Assembly: GCA_958407555.1 (NCBI GenBank)
Contig: CATYJC010000068.1
Location: 1 to 9,314 of the forward strand
Source: an uncultured Collinsella sp.
GTDB taxonomy: Bacteria; Actinomycetota; Coriobacteriia; Coriobacteriales; Coriobacteriaceae
Direction of reading: 5' to 3'
Length of the DNA: 9,314 nucleotides
The translations under genes and the position numbers were made by a program. Positions 1 through 5,875 of this stretch are shown here, one piece after another. The notes below the pieces were generated by a model that made no database searches, was not told where the DNA came from, and saw nothing but the letters and a program-made list of their open reading frames with translations. The number at the start of each line of letters is the position of its first letter. Position 1 is the first letter of the stretch.

Positions 1-1
1 A

Positions 2-601
2 AACGTAAAGGATGCCTCGGGGAATCCAACGGACTTGTGGAAACGACCTCCCTTGATCGAGCTCTCTGACCTTACGCAGTTCGCCAATAAGATCCAGGGA
101 CTCCGCGGTGCTAAATCATTCACACGTGCCGCGAAATGCATTACGGGGGTTGTGGCATCGCCGCTTGAGGTCCAAGCTTCGATGCTGTTTGGCCTTTCGA
201 GGCTGCGCGGCGGCGAAGGGCTGCGCCTTACCAATAATGTTGAGATTCGCATGACGCGCAGCGCCCGCCTGATTTCGGGGCTTGATAGGCGCTACGCCGA
301 TATCTTGCTGTCAAATAAGGACGGCAGCCGGGAGTGCCTGGTTGAATGTCAGGGTAAAGCCATTCACGGATCCATAGAATCCAAGATCTCGGACTCCGAT
401 CGAACGACAGCCCTTCAGACGATGGGATATCCCGTCGTTCTGATGACCTATGGTCAGCTAGTCGACTCCGATGCCTTCCGCGTGGTGATGGAACTCATCA
501 TGTCCTATCTCGATGTGCCGTTGAAAGACAAGACGTCGCGGCAGCAGGAGCTCGAACGGCGACTTCGTGAGGAGATTTTTATCGATTGGGCGGGAATGTA
601 G
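2..601 (+). CDS. DUF559/Vsr-like (PD-(D/E)XK fold) domain protein, 5' end missing
   Basis: The frame is open to the left edge with no stop, so the gene begins outside the window; the in-frame TTG at 35 is probably not the true start. The visible 199 residues contain a segment (roughly nt 130-250) with SPLE and GG..L elements, then a C-terminal region that resembles the DUF559/very-short-patch-repair endonuclease fold: YADILL (near 295), VECQGKAIH (341-367), then D..R..AL...GYPVV from 398. The family form is E.DG..H followed by D..R...L...G...V; here the acidic residue after E is Q, so nuclease activity is uncertain. Actinobacterial proteins of this type often have an N-terminal AbiEi-like or other DNA-binding part, which would lie outside the window. 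No function is assigned. A weak 5-bp GC stem (602-606/622-626) follows the stop. The next gene converges on it. Confidence 0.7.
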   Translation, partial: NVKDASGNPTDLWKRPPLIELSDLTQFANKIQGLRGAKSFTRAAKCITGVVASPLEVQASMLFGLSRLRGGEGLRLTNNVEIRMTRSARLISGLDRRYADILLSNKDGSRECLVECQGKAIHGSIESKISDSDRTTALQTMGYPVVLMTYGQLVDSDAFRVVMELIMSYLDVPLKDKTSRQQELERRLREEIFIDWAGM

Positions 602-632
602 CCGCGCGGGTGGAAAACGGTCGCGGAAGCTA

Positions 633-768
633 GGGTTTTAGTTGCGAATAGCCTTCAATTGCTCCTTGGAATTGGCTTGAAAAGTGCTACCTAGAGCAAG
701 TTATTTCGGAAAATGGACAGTCAACTTTAGTTTGGCATATAGAGATCGATTTTTACCTACTAAAACCC
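633..768. repeat. 10-bp inverted repeat in the A+T-rich convergent gap
   Basis: GGGTTTTAGT (633-642) is the exact reverse complement of ACTAAAACCC (759-768), with 116 bp between. A TTTAGT copy at 726-731 gives an alternative pairing with 759-764. Apart from this and the serA terminator, the 349-bp gap between the left-edge gene and serA (602-950) shows no convincing coding frame, RNA gene or promoter. It is visibly more A+T-rich than the flanking genes. It could be a remnant of a small non-autonomous element or a coincidence. Confidence 0.35.
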
Positions 769-880
769 CTGATAAAGCTGTTTGTAAAAGCAGTTGTGCT
801 TAGCGACTAGGGCCTCACTGTCGATTATCCGAAAAAACTTATTATGGATAGCATTTTCAAAACCAGCCGGAGCAACGAAA

Positions 881-911
881 TCGGCCCCCGTTTCGTGAAA
901 ACGGGGGCCGA
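881..911 (-). terminator. Probable intrinsic terminator of the serC-serA operon
   Basis: A perfect 13-bp stem (881-893 with 899-911, core CGGCCCCCG/CGGGGGCCG) with a 5-nt loop lies about 40 nt downstream of the serA stop. Read on the minus strand it is followed by TTTCGTT, a short and imperfect U-tract. The + strand side has no T-run. Position and strength fit a terminator for serA; it may also insulate the convergent left-hand gene. Confidence 0.65.
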
Positions 912-950
912 ATGGGCTTCATGGTCTGCCTGGCAGGCTTGGCGCCGGCG

Positions 951-2114
951 CTATTTGATCACGCGCACGCGGTACATCGACGGAATTTGCTTGAGCGCCT
1001 CGATGGTGCTGCCGTCCAGGTGCTCGTCGGTGTCAAACATGGTGTAGGCGTTCTCGCCAGCGGACTCGTTGGTCATACGCTGCACGTTGGCATTGTCCTT
1101 GGCCAGGATGGCCGTGATTTGGCCGATCATGTTGGGCACGTTGGCGTGCAGGCAGGCAATGCGGCTTGCGGCGCGCGCCTTGCCCATGCTGCAGGCGGGG
1201 TAGTTGACGCTGTGCGCGATGTTGCCGTTCTCCAGGTAATCCTTGAGCTCGCTGATGGCCATGTCGGCGCAGTTGGCCTCGGCCTCGCCAGTGCCGGCGC
1301 CCGAGTGCGTGGTGATAAACGTGTTGGGCATCTTGACGGTCTTGGGCGTGGCAAAGTCGCAGCTAAACCAGCTCAGCTTGCCCTCACGCAGGGCAGCGTC
1401 GACGGCGTCCTCGTCAATGATGGTCTCGCGTGCGTAGTTGATGAGCACGGCGTCGGGCGCCAGCAGGTTGATTTGCTCGGCGCTGATCATGCCGATGGTG
1501 TCGGCCTTGGTGGGCACGTGCACGGTGAGGTAGTCGCAGCCGCGGCAGAGGTCCTCGAGCGTGCCGACGCGCTGCACCTCGCGGCTCAGCACCCACGCGT
1601 GCTCGACGGAAATGAACGGATCGTAGCCGTAGACATCCATGCCCAGGTCGACGCAGGCGTTGGCGACCTTGGATCCCACGTTGCCCAGACCGATGACGCC
1701 GATGCGCTTGCCCTTGAGCTCGCGGCCCACAAAGGCCTTCTTGGCCTTCTCGGCATCGACCTGAATCTCGGGGTCGTCGGCGTTGTCGCGCACCCAGTTC
1801 ATCGACTGCACCACGCCGCGGCTCGAGAGCACCAGCATGCCCAGGACGAGCTCCTTGACGGCGTTGCTGTTGGCGCCGGGGGAGTTAAAGACGACGACGC
1901 CCTTCTTGGCGTACTCCTCGACGGGGATGTTATTGACGCCGGCGCCGCAGCGGGCGATGGCGCGGATACCCTCGGGCAGCTCGTAGCCGTGCAGGTCGGT
2001 GGAGCGCATCAGGATGGCGTCGGCCTCCTCGGCGGTGTCCACAAACTCGTAGCCCTCGCCAAACTCGACTTTGCCGTCTTTAGTGATGTCGTCGATGGTC
2101 TTAATCTTGCGCAT
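951..2114 (-). CDS. serA: D-3-phosphoglycerate dehydrogenase (short, ACT-domain type)
   Basis: SerA oxidises 3-phosphoglycerate to 3-phosphohydroxypyruvate with NAD+, the first committed step of serine synthesis in the cytoplasm. The protein has 387 residues: a split substrate-binding domain, a Rossmann domain with GLGNVG (142-147) and the NAD-ribose acid D165, R229 in the NYARE motif, H270 in TTHSGAGT, NCADMA (281-286) and a C-terminal ACT domain (about 320-387), the usual site of serine feedback. It lacks the extra intervening domain of long actinobacterial SerA. The usual catalytic Glu after the D253 region is not obvious; clostridial-type SerA proteins also vary there. The ATG start has AAGGAG 7 nt upstream. 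It lies 69 bp downstream of serC on the same strand, so co-transcription is expected. Confidence 0.93.
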   Translation of the reverse strand: MRKIKTIDDITKDGKVEFGEGYEFVDTAEEADAILMRSTDLHGYELPEGIRAIARCGAGVNNIPVEEYAKKGVVVFNSPGANSNAVKELVLGMLVLSSRGVVQSMNWVRDNADDPEIQVDAEKAKKAFVGRELKGKRIGVIGLGNVGSKVANACVDLGMDVYGYDPFISVEHAWVLSREVQRVGTLEDLCRGCDYLTVHVPTKADTIGMISAEQINLLAPDAVLINYARETIIDEDAVDAALREGKLSWFSCDFATPKTVKMPNTFITTHSGAGTGEAEANCADMAISELKDYLENGNIAHSVNYPACSMGKARAASRIACLHANVPNMIGQITAILAKDNANVQRMTNESAGENAYTMFDTDEHLDGSTIEALKQIPSMYRVRVIK

Positions 2115-2167
2115 GAAAAACTCCTTAGCAGGTTTGGTTTAAACAGGTGGTTTGAAGTGGCTGGTCG

Positions 2168-2184
2168 GCCCGCGCGTTGCGGGC
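2168..2184 (-). promoter_or_regulatory. Intercistronic hairpin between serC and serA
   Basis: A perfect 6-bp GC stem, GCCCGC (2168-2173) and GCGGGC (2179-2184), with a 5-nt loop begins at the last base of the serC stop codon. On the minus strand no U-tract follows, so it is more likely an mRNA-stabilising or pausing hairpin than a terminator. The rest of the 69-bp gap holds the serA ribosome binding site and an 8-bp palindrome GTTTAAAC (2137-2144). Confidence 0.4.
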
Positions 2185-3308
2185 TAGTTAGATCGCGGAC
2201 TCAAACTATGCTGTGCTTCGAAGTCCTTCATGTACGAGGCCAGGGCCTGCACGTCTTCCATGGTTACGGCGTTGTAGACGCTGGCGCGCATGCCGCCCAC
2301 CAGGCGATGGCCCCTGACGTTTTGAATCTGGTGTTCGGCCGCGCCTGCGACAAAGGCCGCATCGAGCTCGGCGTCGCCGGTGCGGAAGGTGACGTTGGCG
2401 ATGGAGCGACTGTCGGCCTGCGCGGTGCCATGGAAAAGCTCGCTGTGCTCGAGCAGGTCGTAGAGCAGGTTGGCCTTGGCCCAGTTGCGCTCGGCCATGG
2501 CGGCGAGTCCGCCGGTCTGCTCCACCCAATGGAACACCTTGCCGCACACGTAGATGCCAAAGGTGTTGGGCGTGTTGAGCATGGAACCCTTGGCGGCCTG
2601 GGTCTTAAGGTCCAGGTACTGCGGCGTCTGCGCAAAGGCGGGGCCATCTGCGATGAGATCGTCGCGCACGATGACCACGGTCACGCCCGCGGCGCCGGCG
2701 TTTTTCTGCGCGCCGGCGTAAATGAGCCCGTAGCGTTCGACGTCGAGCGGCTGCGACAGAAAGCAGCTCGAGACATCGGCGACCAGCGGCACATCGCCGC
2801 AAGTGGGCAGCTCGTGGTACATGGTGCCAAAGATGGTGTTGTTCTGGCAGATGTAGACGTAGTCGAGCCCGTCGCCCGCGGCCTCGGCGGCAATGCGCGC
2901 GTTGACGTCGGACATGGTGGGAATGCGGTCGAAGTTGGTGTCCTCGGAGCTCGCGAGCAGCACGACCTCGCCGTACTTGGCGGCCTCCTTGTACGCCTTG
3001 TTGGCAAAGTTGCCGGTCACGACGTAGCCGGCGCGGCCGCGGCGCATGAGGTTCATGGGGATGCCCGCAAACTGCAGCGTGGCGCCGCCCTGCAAAAACA
3101 GGACACGGTAGTTGTCGGGGATGCTCAGCAGGCGGCGCAGGGTTGCCTCGGCGTCGTCGATAATCTGCTGGTACATACTAGATCGATGGCTCATCTCGAG
3201 CACGGACATGCCGCAACCGCGGTAGTCTATCATCTCGTCGGCGATCTCGGCGAGCACGCTTGTAGGCAGCGCGGCCGGGCCAGCTGAGAAGTTGTGCACA
3301 CGTGCCAT
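2184..3308 (-). CDS. serC: Phosphoserine aminotransferase
   Basis: SerC is a PLP-dependent class V aminotransferase that turns 3-phosphohydroxypyruvate and glutamate into phosphoserine and 2-oxoglutarate, the second step of serine synthesis. Family landmarks in the 374 residues are NFSAGPA (6-12), SHRS (40-43), FLQGGATLQF (71-80), NNTIFGT (156-162), the cofactor aspartate in ADVSS (D178), the PLP lysine in GAQKNAG (K202) and NTPNTF (245-250). The length is close to the usual 360 residues, with a slightly extended C-terminus. The ATG start has GAGGGG about 9 nt upstream. It is the first gene of a serC-serA operon; the products act in consecutive steps. serB is not present nearby. Confidence 0.95.
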   Translation of the reverse strand: MARVHNFSAGPAALPTSVLAEIADEMIDYRGCGMSVLEMSHRSSMYQQIIDDAEATLRRLLSIPDNYRVLFLQGGATLQFAGIPMNLMRRGRAGYVVTGNFANKAYKEAAKYGEVVLLASSEDTNFDRIPTMSDVNARIAAEAAGDGLDYVYICQNNTIFGTMYHELPTCGDVPLVADVSSCFLSQPLDVERYGLIYAGAQKNAGAAGVTVVIVRDDLIADGPAFAQTPQYLDLKTQAAKGSMLNTPNTFGIYVCGKVFHWVEQTGGLAAMAERNWAKANLLYDLLEHSELFHGTAQADSRSIANVTFRTGDAELDAAFVAGAAEHQIQNVRGHRLVGGMRASVYNAVTMEDVQALASYMKDFEAQHSLSPRSN

Positions 3309-3333
3309 CTTCTAGTTCCCCTCGTAGTCGTTT

Positions 3334-3352
3334 GAACGTTCGGGATACTTTA
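3334..3352 (-). promoter_or_regulatory. Candidate serC promoter with overlapping palindrome
   Basis: On the minus strand TGC-TAAAGT (hexamer 3347-3352) resembles an extended -10 box, with 4 of 6 matches plus the upstream TG. No -35 box at 16-18 bp is convincing. The 8-bp palindrome GAACGTTC (3334-3341) sits where transcription would start and could be an operator. The assignment rests on position between the helicase gene and serC. Confidence 0.25.
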
Positions 3353-3449
3353 GCACAGTGGAGCGCCAGGCGCGACCGCATCACGGTAAAACTCGAGTGC
3401 GCCGCTATGATTTACAGGATGGTTACATGGGGGAGGGCGGTCGTTAGGT

Positions 3450-5192
3450 CTATATCACCGGGATATACCGTGACAAATACTCCTTGAGCGCAGTATTGCA
3501 CACATAGAGATACGTTCCCAGCATGCCGCGCGTCATGAGAACGTAGTAGGCGTTGACGATAATCTTTCGCAGGTCGTCGTCGCTCGCCTTTTTCTTCGCG
3601 ACGGCATCTTTGAAGTTCGCTTTGTTAACGCAGACGGCTCCTTTATCGGTGTCGTAGTAAATGTCTGGCCCCAGAATTACGAAGCCGTAGTTGAGGTCGT
3701 AGCCCTGTACCGTGTGGATACATCCGACCTCGTTGACGGCGTTGGGGGAGTTAACCCAATCCTTTTGACTCGAGTTCCAACGTTTAGGGATGCCCTCAAT
3801 GACGATATCGAACGCGTCTTTGTTATTCTTCGTTTCCCACTTCCACGCAAAACCTGCCGTCATGCGGGATAGACCAACTTCTTCTTCCTTTGCTTGCTGT
3901 AAGGAACAGAAATCCTCAAATTGGTCGACGATTCCAAACTGGTATCTGGGGGTATCGCTGTTCGGATCCCCGGCTCGCGAATCATAAGGCTCCGATGAAA
4001 AGAGATTCTTGAATTTCATGCCGGCATGCATATACGCCTTGTTGTCGAGTAAGTCATAGACAAAATCGAGGTATTCGTCACCACCGCGCACGCGCATTTG
4101 CGTGCTTAGGCTGAACTCTTCAGTTTCGATGCCTGCTTCTTCGAGCTGATTGAGTCGCTGCTCAAGGCCGTCTCGATTGAGTCCGGATGCGCGAACCTGC
4201 TGTTTGGGGTCGTAGAACAGGTATGCCTTGTCACAGCATTTGAATATCCAGTCAACTTGGTTGCTCGTATGCGGAAGGTCGAGACGATCACAGGTGCTAT
4301 AGAAGGCCTTGATGCCGGAGCCCATGCTTAGATAATTACCCAGTCGATGTGCTTCATCGACAAGTAGGATGTCATAAAGATCATTTTTGGTTACGTCACT
4401 GGGGCTCAAGATATCGCCAGGCTTTAACCCTGGAAGGAAGTGCGTGAGTTTCCTGAGGGTCTTCTTCAGGGAATCCATGGGGGTGACAAAACCGACTCGC
4501 AGGCCGGAAAGGTTGGGCTCATTTTTGATTTTGAACATGAGACTGATGGCGAGGATTGTTTTACCTGTTCCCGGTGCGCCATTCACGACGGTTATACGTT
4601 CTCTTTTTGAGCCACCATGTTTTACGTCTTCATGCTCCTGTTCGAGACGTTTAAAAATCGTCTCGATCGTTTCGTATTGGTCGGGCGTAAGCGTCTTGAA
4701 AGGCGAGAACTTGAACAGATCGGAGTTCTCGAGCTCTTCAATCGGATGAATCGCGTAGTTTTCTTCGCGAAGCTTTGTCCAGAGGTCTCGGAACTTCTGG
4801 CGATACTGAGGCCGCTCAAAATAATCGAATTGGGCATAGCCGTTGTTGGCATTGGTGACCTGGTATTTTTCGTCGGCACAGAACAGCTCAATAAGTCGAT
4901 TCTCGAACTCGAACGTTGCGGATTGGTTGAAGGTGGGATTATCGATCAGAAGGGTCCGGTCGAAGTCCTTGTCCACGTTTGCAGCGTGTTGTTTCATACG
5001 GCGCTGGTAGTTGGTTGTTTGGCCGATGTATGCCGTCTTGTTTCTGCTATTGGTAAGAATGTAAAGGACGGGCCAACTCTCGTCATGATGGGCTCCAGGC
5101 TTTGGCGTGCCAAAGTCCTGAAGTGATTCGCTTGTCTCAAAGGGCTGGGGCAGGGGAAGCGTGTATTGTCGAAGGGCGAACTCATTACTCAC
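3450..5192 (-). CDS. GIY-YIG nuclease fused to DUF2075 SF1 helicase-like ATPase
   Basis: From the chosen start the protein has 580 residues. A GIY-YIG nuclease-like domain (about 40-135) shows LYI (43-45), AYIGQT (54-59), RR..QH (64-69) and a probable catalytic Glu at 97. It is followed by a DUF2075/superfamily-1 helicase-like core: Walker A GAPGTGKT (205-212), Walker B with DEAH (279-282), a LSTQMR motif (362-367), HTVQGYDL (493-500, motif V-like) and YYVLMTRG (549-556, motif VI-like). It probably uses ATP to act on nucleic acid; the substrate is unknown. GTG at 5192 is preferred because AAAGG lies upstream and it overlaps the mazG-like stop by 8 nt. An upstream ATG at 5249 would add 19 residues but overlaps by 65 nt and has no visible ribosome binding site. 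The gene is visibly less G+C-rich than serC/serA, suggesting transfer. A defence role is inferred. Confidence 0.85.
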   Translation of the reverse strand: MSNEFALRQYTLPLPQPFETSESLQDFGTPKPGAHHDESWPVLYILTNSRNKTAYIGQTTNYQRRMKQHAANVDKDFDRTLLIDNPTFNQSATFEFENRLIELFCADEKYQVTNANNGYAQFDYFERPQYRQKFRDLWTKLREENYAIHPIEELENSDLFKFSPFKTLTPDQYETIETIFKRLEQEHEDVKHGGSKRERITVVNGAPGTGKTILAISLMFKIKNEPNLSGLRVGFVTPMDSLKKTLRKLTHFLPGLKPGDILSPSDVTKNDLYDILLVDEAHRLGNYLSMGSGIKAFYSTCDRLDLPHTSNQVDWIFKCCDKAYLFYDPKQQVRASGLNRDGLEQRLNQLEEAGIETEEFSLSTQMRVRGGDEYLDFVYDLLDNKAYMHAGMKFKNLFSSEPYDSRAGDPNSDTPRYQFGIVDQFEDFCSLQQAKEEEVGLSRMTAGFAWKWETKNNKDAFDIVIEGIPKRWNSSQKDWVNSPNAVNEVGCIHTVQGYDLNYGFVILGPDIYYDTDKGAVCVNKANFKDAVAKKKASDDDLRKIIVNAYYVLMTRGMLGTYLYVCNTALKEYLSRYIPVI

Positions 5193-5541
5193 GGTGGCCC
5201 GCCTTTCTGTATTCGACAGATGATGCTTTGATGGGGTAGCGCTCGCCATTGCGCACGAGTTTGGACGAGAGCGCAGCTGGGAGATTGATTCTGTTTAAAT
5301 CTGCGAAACGTAGGAGGAAAAGGAGCGTGTCGGCAATTTCGTCTTCGATGGCTTGACGTTGCTCGTCGTCTTCGAACATTTCTGCAATGCGCTCGTCGCT
5401 CATAAAACGAAAGAGCTGAAGGAGCTCGGAGGACTCAGTTGCCATGCCGATGGCAAGCTCTTTTGGCGTGTGATACTTGCGCCAGTCGCGTGCATCACAA
5501 AAGTCCCTGACTTGTTTCATCATGGCATCGAGCTTATCCAT
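5185..5541 (-). CDS. MazG-like nucleotide pyrophosphohydrolase
   Basis: This 118-residue all-alpha NTP pyrophosphohydrolase belongs to the MazG/RS21-C6 (dCTPase-like) group, which hydrolyses (d)NTPs to the monophosphate and pyrophosphate. The Mg2+-binding signature is clear: E36-S-S-E39 and E68-I-A-D71, i.e. ExxE...ExxD with the normal spacing. The C-terminal KLVRNGERYPI (94-104) matches the K...N..+YP(V/I) end of the group. The ATG at 5541 is chosen over an in-frame TTG at 5550 because GGGAGG (5551-5556) is 9 nt upstream. Its stop overlaps the start of the GIY-YIG/DUF2075 gene (GTGAGTAA), so the two are almost certainly co-translated. It may be nucleotide-pool housekeeping, but the pairing suggests a role in the helicase/nuclease system; the substrate cannot be told from the sequence. 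Confidence 0.88.
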   Translation of the reverse strand: MDKLDAMMKQVRDFCDARDWRKYHTPKELAIGMATESSELLQLFRFMSDERIAEMFEDDEQRQAIEDEIADTLLFLLRFADLNRINLPAALSSKLVRNGERYPIKASSVEYRKAGHRE

Positions 5542-5572
5542 CGTCCGCAACCTCCCTGATGTTCATTGTTTT

Positions 5573-5613
5573 ATTATGGCCGTATCTGGGGTTTATTGCA
5601 CCCCATTTGGGTG
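5573..5613. promoter_or_regulatory. Divergent promoter region with overlapping hairpins
   Basis: The gap between the mazG-like gene (minus) and the 63-residue gene (plus) has CATAAT on the minus strand (5573-5578), 5 of 6 to a -10 box and about 30 nt before the ATG. TATTAT on the plus strand overlaps it (5572-5577). Neither has a good -35 box. Two mutually exclusive stems share the same bases: GGGGT/ACCCC (5588-5592/5600-5604) and CACCC/GGGTG (5599-5603/5609-5613). These could be operators or 5'-leader structure. The call is tentative. Confidence 0.3.
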
Positions 5614-5655
5614 TGCGGTTTGTTCGGTCGCGATTGGCCGGTAGGAGGCTTCACC

Positions 5656-5847
5656 ATGAAGATCGAAGTTGACGTAGATCAGCTGCGCGAGAGCCTGCTC
5701 GACTGCGCTGGGAGTGCGGCGGGCGTGGGCTTTCCGGCCGCCATGCTCGACGTGATGGATATCGAGGACGAGTCGCCCCAAGAGCTCCTAGCCCGAGCCG
5801 AACGCGAAGGCCTCGACCTCCGAGACTTTGCCGCGGGCGACGACTAG
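5656..5847 (+). CDS. Small acidic conserved-looking protein, unknown function
   Basis: A 63-residue protein begins at ATG 5656, with TAGGAGG (5642-5648) 7 nt upstream. An upstream in-frame ATG at 5566 lies in the divergent promoter region and has no ribosome binding site, so it was not used. The protein is acidic (IEDE, DD end) and has no signal peptide, membrane segment or coiled coil. It reads as an amphipathic N-terminal helix (DQLRESLLDCAG, 8-19), a central GVGFPAAMLDV turn-helix (23-33) and a C-terminal SPQELLARAEREGLDL helix (40-55). The strong ribosome binding site, high-GC codon choice and balanced composition argue that it is real. It is divergent from the mazG-like operon and convergent with the antiporter gene, 28 bp away. 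The family is not recognised with certainty and no function is proposed. Confidence 0.72.
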   Translation: MKIEVDVDQLRESLLDCAGSAAGVGFPAAMLDVMDIEDESPQELLARAEREGLDLRDFAAGDD

Positions 5848-5875
5848 CCCGCCCGAATTAACTACTCCTTGCCTG

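Noticed and set aside
844..1047. 67-codon frame on + running into serA
   Set aside because: It reads through the serA terminator hairpin and into the antisense of serA; no ribosome binding site.
912..3287. 791-codon open frame on the + strand
   Set aside because: It is wholly antisense to serA and serC, which carry full family motifs. Its Val/Gly/His/Ala-rich product is the usual mirror of high-GC codon bias, and no ribosome binding site supports it.
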